Translations under genes and position numbers: made by a program
In this document: positions 11,001 to 21,716 of the stretch, one piece after another
How the letters are laid out: every line of letters starts with the position of its first letter
How positions within the stretch are numbered: the first letter of the stretch is position 1
Assembly: GCA_000328365.1 (NCBI GenBank)
Contig: KB295394.1
Coordinates: 61,091-125,090, forward strand
DNA from: Capitella teleta
Taxonomy: Eukaryota > Annelida > Polychaeta > Capitellidae
Direction of reading: 5' to 3'
Length of the DNA stretch: 64,000 bases
Notes under the pieces: model-generated
Seen by the model: only the letters and a program-made list of their open reading frames with translations
Told to the model about the DNA's origin: nothing
Databases searched by the model: none

Positions 11001-14000
11001 GCCCTTTGGTTGCATCTGCTGACCACTGCTGCTCTCCCAGGAGAACGAATTCAACTGTTGTCCCAGTCGATCAAAAATTCGAATATCATGATTGTCACAG
11101 TCGGATATGACGATTCGGTCGTGTTGGTCTACAGCTAGATAGAATGGGGATTGTAGATTACCGCTATCTGTGCCTTTAGCAGCAAAGTTCCGAACCCGAA
11201 GCCCGCTTTCCAGTAAGATGCTGACTCTGTGTCCTCTACTCCCTGCATCCGTGATGACATATTCTCCCCCGCGCATCACGCCGATTCCACATGGCTGGCT
11301 GAAGAGCCTCTTCCACACTCTGCTCAGAGCCATTTCTCCGTTCATTATTTTTATGGTCGCATCACCATGGTCTGTCACTGCTAGTTGTCCGTTGGCATTC
11401 ACGACTGCAGACCAGGGTTTGATGACATCTGCATTGATATTTAGGCCTGGTTCCCCTCTGGCGTTGAACTTCCGACTCTTGCCTCCACTTTCGGCGTTGT
11501 CTAGAATGGCTAGGCTAAAGTCTGGGTAAACGGCAACTCCTCGTGGGTTGTGAAATTCCTTCAGCTCCCATTGAAGATCTGGGCTCAAAATGTGAGGCTT
11601 CTTCTCATTCTGTATCAATATAGGATCCTGGAAGACTTCGTCGTCCTCTGAGTCTGTCTCTATGTAAACTGGAACCGGACGACCGCTATAAGTTCTTGCG
11701 TTCAATGCTTGGTCAGCCCAGCTAACTCTGAAATTTCTTGCTTCTGTTCTGAAGCTGCCTTTGCTGTATGTGCTCCTGTATTGCATTTTCTCTTCTTGAT
11801 TTGTGTTGGAATTTTCTTCAGCTTCCTTTAAACTTCTTCTTATGACAACATCCGCATCCTTGACGTCGTTATTTATTTCAACGTGGATTTTGCTTTCTTT
11901 GTTGATCACAGTTTGCTTTTCAAAAGCTGCAGCAATTTCTTTTTGGAGTGCTGATGTTTTTTCTCGCTCAAGTGCTGCAGCAGCTTGTTCTTGGAGTGCT
12001 GTTGCCTTTTCTTGCTCAAGTGCTGCAGCAGCTTGTTCTTGGAGTGCTGTTGCCTTTTCTTGCTCAAGTGCTGCAGCAGCTTGTTCTTGGAGTGCTGTTG
12101 CCTTTTCTTGCTCAAGTGCTGTAGCAGCTTGTTCTTGGAGTGCTGTTGCCTTTTCTTGCTCAAGTGCTGCAGCAGCTTGTTCTTGGAGTGCTGTTGCCTT
12201 TTCTTGCTCAAGTGCTGCAGCAGCTTGTTCTTGGAGTGCTGTTGCCTTTTCTTGCTCAAGTGCTGCAGCAGTTTCTTCTTGTGCTGTTACCTTTTCATGC
12301 TCAAGTGCTGCAGCAATTTTTTCTTGGAGTGCTGTTGCCTTTTTTCGCTCAAGTGCTGCAGCAGTTTGTTCTTGTTGTGCTGTTGCCTTTTCTCGCTCAA
12401 GTGCTGCAGCAGTTTCTTCTTGTGCTGTTATCTTTTCTTGCTCAAGTGCTGCAGCAATTTCCTCTTGTTGTGCTGTTGCCTTTTCTTGCTCAAGTGCTGC
12501 AGCAGCTTGTTCTTGGAGTGCTGTTGCCTTTTCTCGCTCAAGTGCTGCAGCAATTTCTTGGAGTGCTGTTGTCTTTTCTCTTGCAAGTGCTGCAGCAATT
12601 TCTTTTTGTGCTGTTGCCTTTTCTTGCTCAAGTGCTGCAGCAGTTTGTTCTTGGAGTGCTGTTGCCTTTTCTTGCTCAAGTGCTGCAGCAATTTCTTGAA
12701 GTGCTGTTGCCTTTTCTCGCGCAAGTGCTGCAGCAATTTTTTCTTGTTGTGCTGTTACCTTTTCATGCTCAAGTGCTGCAGCAGTTTGTTCTTGGAGTGC
12801 TGTTGCCTTTTCTTGCTCAAGTGCTGCAGCATTTTCTTCTTGTTGTGCTGTTTTCTTTTCTTGCTCAAGTGCTGCAGCAGTTTGTTCTTGGAGTGCTGTT
12901 GCCTTTTCTCGCTCAAGTGCTGCAGCAATTTCTTGGAGTGCTGTTGCCTTTTCTCGCGCAAGTGCTGCAGCAATTTTTTCTTGTTGTGCTGTTTTCTTTT
13001 CTTGCTCAAGTGCTGCAGCAGTTTGTTCTTGGAGTGCTGTTGCCTTTTCTCGCTCAAGTGCTGCAGCAATTTCTTCTTGTTGTGCTGTTTTCTTTTCTTG
13101 CTCAAGTGCTGCAGCAGTTTGTTCTTGGAGTGCTGTTGCCTTTTCTTGCTCAAGTGCTGCAGCATTTTCTTCTTGTTGTGCTGTTTTCTTTTCTTGCTCA
13201 AGTGCTGCAGCAGTTTGTTCTTGGAGTGCTGTTGCCTTTTCTCGCTCAAGTGCTGCAGCAGCAATTTCTTGGAGTGCTGTTGCCTTTTCTCGCGCAAGTG
13301 CTGCAGCAATTTTTTCTTGTTGTGCTGTTTTCTTTTCTTGCTCAAGTGCTGCAGCAGTTTGTTCTTGGAGTGCTGTTGCCTTTTCTTGCTCAAGTGCTGC
13401 AGCATTTTTTTCTTGTTGTGCTGTTTTCTTTTCTTGCTCAAGTGCTGCAGCAGTTTGTTCTTGGAGTGCTGTTGCCTTTTCTCGCTCAAGTGCTGCAGCA
13501 GTTTGTTCTTGGAGTGCTGTTGCCTTTTCTTGCTCAAGTGCTGCAGCACATTGTGCTTCAAGTTTTTCAGTGCTTTCTGGATTTGGCGGCAATTGTAGAA
13601 CCCACTTATCCTGAGACGGCTTCCTTTCTAGTGCTGCATGCAAGTTTCTCTTGATGTCAGCAAAGTTAGCCAAAAGCTGCAGTGCGTTACTCGGATCAGA
13701 GCAGTGACTTGCTCTGTCGTGAAGTTCTGCCATCGTGTTGACGTGCTCCTTCAGAACATGCTCTTCATCTTCGATGTTTCGTATGAATTCCTCTTGCCTG
13801 AGGTCAATGACCTCCAGACTTTTCTTCTTCCATGCCTCAACGTCCTCGATCACCTTCTGTGTTTTACGCTGTACATTCCTTCTGGATTCTTCTGCTATCT
13901 TCGCTTGCTCTTTCTTCATGACGGCCAAAGCTTGCGCTCTGTCTTCATAACTCTGCAATTTTTCTCTCAATTCTTCAGCTTTCTCTTGCACAAAGTATCT

Positions 14001-17000
14001 GTGCTGCGTCAAAGCATGTGATATATCCAACAGGGTGTGCTTGTTGTGTGTGCTCAATGCGCACACCACACACACTCCATATTCGCAGTCACCGCAATAA
14101 TATCGTACCTCTTCATTGTGCTCTGCGCAGAGAAAGTTCTTGCTGTCATCTTTACTGCTCAATGCTATTATGCAATGATCTTGCAAGGCCGTGTTATTGT
14201 TGTGCTTTTGCAAGCATTTACTGCACAACGCCTTACTGCACTGCATACAGAATTCCACCGAAGCCTCTCTTTCACATATCCCACATGCGTTTTCATTCTC
14301 CGGCTTCTTTTCATCGTCAAGTTTCTCGATGAACTCACATATCTGGGCGACTCGGAAATCATTTGGAAGTTGCTGAATTCCTCCGGCCGGGAGGTGGATG
14401 AGTTTTCTGCAGCTGGGACACGGGAAGCTGGTGATGCGGTAAATGCGGTGTTTGTTGCAGTTCTCACAAAACTTCTGTAAGCATTCGAAGCAGAAGGTGT
14501 GTTGGCATGGTAACACTTTGGGCTGCCTGAAAACCTCAGTGCAGATGTCGCAGGTGACCAGACTGAGGGCACATGATTTGGCTGCGGTGTGTGGCTTGGA
14601 CGCCATATTCAAATGATCTAATCAATATTTGATCTCTTTTGCCCTTGCTCAAAGTCTGTGCATTCCTTGTGATACTTGACATTATTTGAAGACTCTTCAG
14701 ACTGACACTTGCTTAAGCACGTTTTAGATGCTTCAATCTATAACTTCATCTCACTTACTCTCATAAAGGGCTCATTAGTGCCGCTGCTTGAATGCCAACA
14801 ATTGTGTCGTTTGCAGCAAGAAGCCTCTGCTGCTCAGCGTAGCAGCTGCACACACAGATCAATCAATGTTTGTGCATGCATCTCTGAAGCACATGCCGCA
14901 TTGGATCTCCTTTCTCATCGCTCTCCTCCTCTCTTCCATGATCTCCCCTTCCACCTCATCACTTGAAATTGAATAATGATAAAATTTAATAAAAAAAAAG
15001 AAATTTTTTTATTTTTTTATTATTATTATCACAAATTAACCCACAAGAACTCACTGTCAATTGTAAGAAGTAAAATAATGAAAATTTAAATCAGCCCAGG
15101 GATAATAAATTTAAATTTTAAACTAAAATTAAAATTGAAGAATAAATACCGGTAGTACGAGAGAGGATATAAACAGTTATCTACTAGTAAATTGTAAGAA
15201 AATAGTGATAATTATTAAATAATTCTGAAGTTATTATTCCTCTCCTCTTTTCATGTGCCATCCCAATTAATTTCCACCTCAAATGTTTCAACGGTTTTTT
15301 ATTTCATTTTCTCATAGTGTGTGCAGCTCCTGAATCTGCTGTTAGTTGAGAACGCTTCACGTTTGCAGGATGCCATCGCACTGCTGGACATCCTTCCTGC
15401 CGATGTGTCAGTGCTCAAAGCAGCTCACGCGACTCAAATCAGGATCAAACACAAAGGCTCAATTTCCCTGCACAAGGTCAGCTCATTGCATCCTCTGATG
15501 ATATGTTTCACAGTGATTCTTGTTACCAGGAGATGTCCTATTTTGTACAAGCAAGGGAAGCCAACCCCTTGTCTCACTCTGAACCTGGCCTCAAAGCTCT
15601 GCTGCAATTACTCAAAGATCATAAACATCAGATGGAAGAAATTACAAAATGTAAGAACTGGTGACGGCAACGGGTCCTAAGAAGTTGGACCACCACCTGT
15701 GTATCAGTAACCGTGCTAGATAAATGATAATTGTCTGCCTGCCAGCGTGTAATCCAATTTTAATAAGGTTTTGCCCAGGGAGCCAATGAGACCGAACTGA
15801 GCGGCATATTTAATGTACTTCTAGAGTTGTAGTAATTATGAGCCACGAAATCTCTCTGGGGTTCAATGTCAAATTCATAATTTTTGTTTGATTTTTTTCC
15901 TAATTAGCATCAAGTGGCGTACTTCGCAATTTCATCAGCCATCTCCTTTGTCTTTGCCAATCGAGTGACTCTGGATCTGCTAATCTGGCGCTTGATTGCC
16001 TGGGAGAGATTGGTCCGGTGAAGTTGAATGGTGACGTAGAACCCAAGAAGGCAAAGCCAAGCCTCGCTAGAGCCCTGGTCCATTTCAAGGCAGATTCCCG
16101 GAGTATAAAATACTGCCACATATTTCATACCCTGGATCTCTGCTTGGTCGATGACAAGTGAGTAAAAATACTGGAAACTTTTTTTCTTCAAAATGAAAAT
16201 ATATGATCAATAAGAGGATTGTAGCACCCATGTTTCCACACAAACTGTGGATTGTGGAGAAATGCATATTGCTTGATCGGGGGGTTAAGTTTTAGATATT
16301 TGAAGTCAGCTGCTATGAAATTATAGTAATATTACAGATAAATGAGATCTGAGTGCTAATTTTCTTCCTCAGTGTGGATGTGGTTTGCACCGCTGGAAGC
16401 GTCTTCAAGCTGATTCTGGCCACTCAGAGTGGCATCGCGTTTTGCACGGAGTATAAAAAGATCCACAATGATCAGCTTCTGGCCTACCTTCACCCGTTCA
16501 AACTGCCGCCTGGCAACAGGGTTTGTTAGCTGAATCCGAGCTGAATCCTTAGATTGCGTTCATCATTAATATGCTCTCCTAGCCCCTGACCACGAACAAA
16601 GACAGAAAAAGAGAGGAATTCTTAGCTGAGGTTGACAGAGAGGATCTATGGAGCCCTGAGCATTCTGACTATGCACACTGGCTGCAATGTCTGGTCGTGA
16701 CCATCATTAAGAGTGGAGCCATACACGATGAAATCTTGTGCCATTTATGGCCGCTCTGCAAAATCAAGGTTTGTTGGATTTTCTGTCTTTAGATGTATAT
16801 ATGAATGATGATTCACAGACGTCTCTGTGCGAACTCATCCTCCCCTTCTTGATTCATGAGGTCCTCTTGCATGGCGATCAACTTCATAAAGAGGTTCTCA
16901 CGAAGCAGATTGCACTTTTTTTCAAGAAACATCTTCAACACAACGCCCGCAAAAGCCGAGATGGTGCTTATTTCACTATTTTACTTTCATAGTATTTGAT

Positions 17001-20000
17001 TATTATCTTTGGTTTTGTACAGTTTTTGAGAAAATAGTCCTGAATCCTCTGGCTGTTGAACAAATGCTGAACATAGTGCAGTATCTACGCAAGCAGCCCC
17101 TTCCAAGGAAAAGGTTCAAACGCTGATAGTTCCAGTTGAATAATGCTAAAAGTATTATTTGATACTCAGGGATGAAATTAAGACACTTTGGGACAGCAAC
17201 TTCTGGCTTGATCTAGATTTCAGCTCCCTCTCAAAAGCAGCTGTGAACATCAAATCTTTCTATACTGCTCTGCTGTTTGCTGAAATATCCTGCAATATCG
17301 GGAGGTAAGGTCTCTTTATCTCTCTCTCACTCTCTCTCTCTCTCTCTCTCTTTGACAAATTTATATATATCCCTGCTGATTTTTATACAGAACATTGAAT
17401 GAATCAAGTGCTCCACGGGCCAATCCACATTTCAAGGAAGAGGACTGCCTAAGCGCGGCAGAACTGAGCATTTTGAAGGAAGCGTACGTTAGCCTTGGAG
17501 ATGGTGACAGCATTCGTGGCTGCGTTGGCTCCTCCCCCATGGACCAAAAAACACAGTACTTACACCATTATGTAGCATACCTCAAAATAGTCGTTTTCTC
17601 TCAGAATCCAAACTTACGAATGGCAGAAGAATTGGTCGAAAGCTTTGACTTCACACGACATCTGTTTGTCTTCTGCTGGTGGCTCCCACACTGGTTTACT
17701 GAACGTACCTTGAATTGAGGTTGATTAGTATGCGTGGTGACAGATCTCTCTCGCAGGCTTTGACTAACCTTGGCTGTAATCATGTGCTCAATGCTTATCT
17801 GTCCAACGTGAAGACGGAGGATGTGAGTCAATTGGCGGAGATGCAGTTTGAGGCCGCATGGAAGCAATGCAACTGGGATCTGTCGCTTGGAGGATCCACG
17901 AAGCCCTCGCTGCATCTGGGGCTCTACACCTCATTGATTGGTCTCAAACACAAAGACTGGTCTCTCTATGACAATGGACTAGTGATGACTAGGTAGGCTA
18001 ACATAGCCTCGACTTGCAAGCCATCACTTCCTTTATTCCAGGCGGTCTTTATTTGAGCGTGTGCCACGATTGAAAGCAATGGAAAATGTGCAAAACGTTT
18101 ACTCTTTCATGTCGTATGCTCATTGTCTTCGTTTGGTTCAAGACGTGGCGATTGATCTGTAAGCAAAATTTCAAAATTGTTACTCTGATTATGACACATG
18201 TTCACAGGCAAGAACAGGGATCAGCCGTTGCGGTTTCTTCTGAGAGTGACTTATTCTTCCCCGATTATGAATGTCTTGAGCCAGTTCTGGTGCAAAAGGT
18301 GGCTCTCTCCAATATCACATCAGAGAAGAATGCAATGTTTTTAGAATTGAAGAAATATTCGCAACTGGCTGCTAATTCTGGCCAACATCAGGTGAACTTC
18401 TTTCATCTGCTACAAAACAGATAACAATTTTTAATTTTAGGTGGCAGAAGGTTTGATTGAACGTTTGAAGACCCTGGTGCCTAACGTAGTATCGGATGAG
18501 CGCTTTCTAGAAGTTCGCCTAGCGGAGGCTGAACTTTACTGGAAACGGGAGGAGATGATGGTCGCTATGCCGATCATGAAACAGCTGATTGCAGAATTAG
18601 ACCAGGTAATACTTTCAGTTTCACTCTCTTCCTGAAAATTAGTGGAAATTTTCCGCAGGGCATTGATGAGAGTTGCGTCCATTTGTTGCCAAAATGCCTC
18701 ACCATGTATGGTGCCATGTTGGCTGAAACGCACTCCGAGAATCCGCTAGCGATATATGAAAACTACCTTCAAAGGGTTTGCTTTCCATTCAGTCTTTGGA
18801 CGCATCTATTTCACTTGCTCTTAGGCCGTGGTGCTCATTGAGCAAGATGCTTCCGCTGAAGGCCAAGAGGCTCTGCCAGTGCTGGCACGCTTTGCTGATC
18901 ATCACCACCAGAGCATTGTTGAGTACATGAAGTCAGCAACATTTGAAACCAAGCGCCTGATGGTGCAGGAGGCAAAAGCAAAGCTGGAAGAAATAAATGC
19001 TGTTCTGAAAGGTCAAGGGTCAGAGTGAGTTCATGCACAATCTCAATCTTCGCATTTTCACGCTGGGCTTTGCAGTCGTTACATGAATATCCTCAGCGTT
19101 CAGAGTTCCATAGACGAGGCTGAGTTAGCTCAGCTCACCAAGGATCGCTCCTTCTTTCTGCTTACTGCCATGCGTGCGTACATCCGCTGTTTACAGGGCA
19201 GCAGCGCTTATGATTTGCGGGGCTTCCGTTTAGTCTCTCTTTGGTTGGCGAATAACTCAGAAAGTGAAGTCAACCAATTGATGATGGTGAGGAAGGACTT
19301 AATCAGTTTGATTTAATTGATTTGGTTTACAGACAGAATTGAAGAAGCTGCCCTCATACAAGTTTCTGGGACTCATCCCTCAGTTGGCTGCTAGACTGAG
19401 TAGTGAGAAAGGAAGTCTCTTCCAAAAAGCCTTGCAGCAGGTTAGCTTTTCTAAATGATGCAATCACGTTTCAGGTTTTATTTCTTCAGCTTCTGCTCTC
19501 CTGTCTGACTGAGCACCCGCATCACTCTGTGCCGGTCATTCTTGCGTTGGCTCATGCCGACCTCTGCACACTAGCCGAAGAAGCTAAGCGACCGAAAAAG
19601 GGATCGCGTCTTGGACGAGGGGCTTCCGTGTCTAAGAGGGCAGACGACACTCAGGTTGAATTAAGAGGTCAATAAACAGGTCATAAATGCTGGTTTGACA
19701 CAGGAGGCGCGGACAGCAGCTCAAATGCTCCTGCAGAAGTTACAGAAATCCAAACGCCATAGGAATTTCACAGAGTGGGAAGCCCTTTCGAAGGCGCTTG
19801 TCGAATTGGCGTATCTGGATGTTCCAGCTCAAAGTCGCAAGTCAGTCGGTGAGCATTAAATTCCACTCTAATTTTCTCACTGTTCCATGTACTTATCTCA
19901 GCGCCGATTAACATGCCTCGAGATTTAGCAATCACTAAAATGAGTGATTTGCAGCATGTCGGGGTGCCCACCATAGATGTGAAGGTAAAGGAGTACGAAT

Positions 20001-21489
20001 GTAATTCCCATTAAATTAAAAAACAACTTCCAGATTGACATATCTTGTGAATACACCGACTTAGTGAAAGTGGTGAATTTCAGCCGCACATTCAAGTTGG
20101 CTGGGGGTGTTAACCTCCCAAAGATCATCCAATGCCTCGGATCGGACGGCATCCAACGACAACAGCTCATCAAGGTTTGCAGTCTGTGGTGCTTAGTCAA
20201 TTGCATCGTGATTTGACCTGCAGGGCAGAGATGACCTTCGTCAGGATGCCGTTATGCAGCAGGTCTTTCAGCTGGTGAACAATCTGTTGGATGCAACTCC
20301 CGCAACTGCTAAGAGGAATCTGAACATCAGAACATACAAGGTACGGGATTCAACATGATCACTGCTGCGGCACTGTACTTGTGTCGATTCAGGTTGTGCC
20401 GTTATCCCAACGGAGTGGACTGTTGGAATGGTGCCAGGGCACGATGCCAATTGGCATGTACCTCATTGTGAAAGGTGGAGGAGCGCATAGGATATATCGA
20501 CCAAAAGATGCAACTGCTGAGGAATGCCGCAAAAAAATATATGTATAAAGCTACACCTAATTGCTATCAAAAAAGTACTTCTCTTTCTCTCCAGACGGCT
20601 CGAATGAATAAAGGAGATCGTCTCGCAGCGTACCAGAGCGTGTGCCGTGATATGAAGCCGGTATTCCGGCACTTTTTTTTGGAAAGATTTCTGGAACCCG
20701 ATCAGTGGTACACTAAGCGCCTGGCTTACACCCGAAGCGTGGCCACAAATTCCATGGGTAAAAGTCTCTGTGATTTTTGTCACATAAAAACGTTCTATTC
20801 GCAGTCGGCTATATCTTGGGGCTTGGAGACAGGCATGTGCAGAACATCTTGATTGATGAAACTTCCGCTGAGATGATCAACATTGACTTAGGAATTGCGT
20901 TTGAGCAGGGCAAGATTCTACCTACTCCAGAAACTGTTCCGTTTAGACTAACTCGGGATATTGTTGATGGAATGGGAGTGACTGGTGTTGAAGGAGCATT
21001 CCGCCGGTGAGTTATCAGTAATAATCGGTTGGTTGGTTACTTGGATTTGCGACAGGTGTTGTGAGGAGTGTTTACGAGTGCTGAGAAAAAGTGAAGAACA
21101 CCTTCTGACCATTCTAGAAGTGCTTCTTGTTGACCCGCTGTATGATTGGAAAATGTCACCCATGAAGGCGATGAAACTGCAAGATATGCGTCCAAACGAC
21201 CCAGATACGACGATGGGAAATATCTTTGAAGATGAGACCAGCAACAGTAGAGGTACTAACATGAAAACTGTCTTTTCAGCAGTTCAATTTTTTACTTGAA
21301 GCAGATTCTAAAAGTGAGAATGGTAACATCGTGGCAGAGAGAGCGTTGATGCGCTTGCGGCAGAAGTTACAAGGCCGTGAACATGGCGCTCAACTAAGCC
21401 ACCAGGGCCAGGTGAACTTGCTCATTCAGGAGGCCATGGACCCAAGAAACCTATCAAGACTGTTTGAAGGCTGGCAGCCGTACCTCTGA
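5093..21489 (+). CDS. ATM: ATM serine/threonine kinase (many exons, first exon missing)
   Basis: This is a PI3K-like kinase of the ATM family, the nuclear sensor kinase for DNA double-strand breaks. Exons run from 5093 ([11 protein letters not shown]...TWDTLFL) through HEAT-type blocks such as [20 protein letters not shown] (near 6115) and [18 protein letters not shown] (near 10410). They resume at about 15321 after a 4.7 kb intron, pass through the FAT region (about 17.2-19.6 kb) and reach the kinase domain. There [10 protein letters not shown] and [17 protein letters not shown] (ATP-binding lysine), [11 protein letters not shown] (catalytic loop), DLG at 20885-20893 and [17 protein letters not shown] (activation loop) are intact. 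The FATC end [20 protein letters not shown] is followed by GWQPYL and a stop at 21487-21489. Introns are mostly 40-80 bp with GT/AG ends. The start coordinate is the acceptor of the first recognised exon and not the true start codon. The kinase and FATC motifs make the assignment to ATM, over ATR or DNA-PK, very secure. Confidence 0.95.
10797..10802 (-). promoter_or_regulatory. Probable polyadenylation signal of the TRIM-NHL gene
   Basis: AATAAA on the minus strand lies only a few bases beyond the stop codon at 10809-10811. The spacing is unusually short. Further AT-rich sequence follows and could supply another signal. Confidence 0.35.
10809..14612 (-). CDS. TRIM-NHL protein with a long 16-residue repeat array
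   Basis: A single open frame of 1267 codons. It has a RING finger (about residues 21-70: [20 protein letters not shown]...CPSCRK), a first B-box (about 108-150), a second B-box (about 160-200, [20 protein letters not shown]) and a coiled coil (about 205-350). About 35 copies of a 16-residue unit of the type [16 protein letters not shown] follow (about 355-908), then an NHL beta-propeller (about 985-1267, e.g. [17 protein letters not shown] and [20 protein letters not shown]). RING-B-box-coiled-coil proteins are normally ubiquitin E3 ligases; NHL propellers bind RNA or protein. The filamin domain often found between coiled coil and NHL is not seen. The repeat array should form a very long charged helix that separates ligase from propeller. 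The gene is intronless and lies inside an ATM intron on the opposite strand. The specific TRIM orthologue (TRIM2/3/32/71 type) cannot be assigned. Confidence 0.92.
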   Translation of the reverse strand: MNMASKPHTAAKSCALSLVTCDICTEVFRQPKVLPCQHTFCFECLQKFCENCNKHRIYRITSFPCPSCRKLIHLPAGGIQQLPNDFRVAQICEFIEKLDDEKKPENENACGICEREASVEFCMQCSKALCSKCLQKHNNNTALQDHCIIALSSKDDSKNFLCAEHNEEVRYYCGDCEYGVCVVCALSTHNKHTLLDISHALTQHRYFVQEKAEELREKLQSYEDRAQALAVMKKEQAKIAEESRRNVQRKTQKVIEDVEAWKKKSLEVIDLRQEEFIRNIEDEEHVLKEHVNTMAELHDRASHCSDPSNALQLLANFADIKRNLHAALERKPSQDKWVLQLPPNPESTEKLEAQCAAALEQEKATALQEQTAAALEREKATALQEQTAAALEQEKKTAQQEKNAAALEQEKATALQEQTAAALEQEKKTAQQEKIAAALAREKATALQEIAAAALEREKATALQEQTAAALEQEKKTAQQEENAAALEQEKATALQEQTAAALEQEKKTAQQEEIAAALEREKATALQEQTAAALEQEKKTAQQEKIAAALAREKATALQEIAAALEREKATALQEQTAAALEQEKKTAQQEENAAALEQEKATALQEQTAAALEHEKVTAQQEKIAAALAREKATALQEIAAALEQEKATALQEQTAAALEQEKATAQKEIAAALAREKTTALQEIAAALEREKATALQEQAAAALEQEKATAQQEEIAAALEQEKITAQEETAAALEREKATAQQEQTAAALERKKATALQEKIAAALEHEKVTAQEETAAALEQEKATALQEQAAAALEQEKATALQEQAAAALEQEKATALQEQAATALEQEKATALQEQAAAALEQEKATALQEQAAAALEQEKATALQEQAAAALEREKTSALQKEIAAAFEKQTVINKESKIHVEINNDVKDADVVIRRSLKEAEENSNTNQEEKMQYRSTYSKGSFRTEARNFRVSWADQALNARTYSGRPVPVYIETDSEDDEVFQDPILIQNEKKPHILSPDLQWELKEFHNPRGVAVYPDFSLAILDNAESGGKSRKFNARGEPGLNINADVIKPWSAVVNANGQLAVTDHGDATIKIMNGEMALSRVWKRLFSQPCGIGVMRGGEYVITDAGSRGHRVSILLESGLRVRNFAAKGTDSGNLQSPFYLAVDQHDRIVISDCDNHDIRIFDRLGQQLNSFSWESSSGQQMQPKGVAVTRNNEILVADATSDAVSLFSEDGRYIQHVVDTASSPWGLSARDNTMAVTTDKGVQVYTLK
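11925..13553 (-). repeat. 48-bp tandem repeat array (about 35 units) coding for [15 protein letters not shown]
   Basis: The unit contains CTCAAGTGCTGCAGCA on the plus strand and is 48 bp long, with some 45 bp variants. It occurs about 35 times in head-to-tail order. Two main unit types alternate (ATALQEQT and [11 protein letters not shown] endings), and a homogeneous block of near-identical ATALQEQA units lies at the C-terminal side. The pattern suggests repeated unequal exchange, most recently near 11,950-12,260. Because the period is a multiple of three, several other frames on both strands are also open here; these are shadows. Confidence 0.95.
17315..17351. repeat. CT microsatellite in an ATM intron
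   Basis: A TCTCTC run occupies most of a short ATM intron upstream of the exon that begins with the [18 protein letters not shown] sequence. It may serve as a polypyrimidine-rich stretch. Confidence 0.7.
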
Positions 21490-21716
21490 ATGATAAAATT
21501 ATGCTATTTTCTAACCGTGCCTTGTTCTTGTTGGGAGATAAGACGACGGAGGCGTATCTAAAACAACTTTATATTATCCATTCAAATTCTCAGATCTGTC
21601 ATCAACATAATAATAAATTGCAACAAAAGGCAGAATTTCGTAACACAAAGAGATGTAAGACAATAATACAAGTAAATTGCCCACAACATCTCATTTAGGG
21701 CCTAAGGTGCCGGCAG

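Larger units (their letters stand above)
10581..15320 (+). other. Large ATM intron hosting a nested antisense gene
   Basis: ATM coding sequence stops at a donor after ...ENSKFSCK (about 10580) and resumes near 15321 with [21 protein letters not shown], which continues the human ATM order without a gap. The roughly 4.7 kb between them is about 50-100 times longer than most introns of this gene and contains the complete TRIM-NHL gene on the minus strand. The 14613-15320 part is AT-rich and holds no other gene; the nested gene's promoter probably lies there. Confidence 0.8.

Noticed and set aside
12428-13561. Minus-strand [13 protein letters not shown] repeat frames
   Set aside because: A second reading frame of the same tandem array, in the same strand as the real gene but out of frame.
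11803-13654. Long plus-strand open frames of about 300, 504 and 537 codons
   Set aside because: They are shadows of the 48-bp repeat array of the TRIM-NHL gene: Leu/Cys/Phe- or Ser/Ala-rich repeats with no domain, opposite to a frame with clear RING, B-box and NHL modules.
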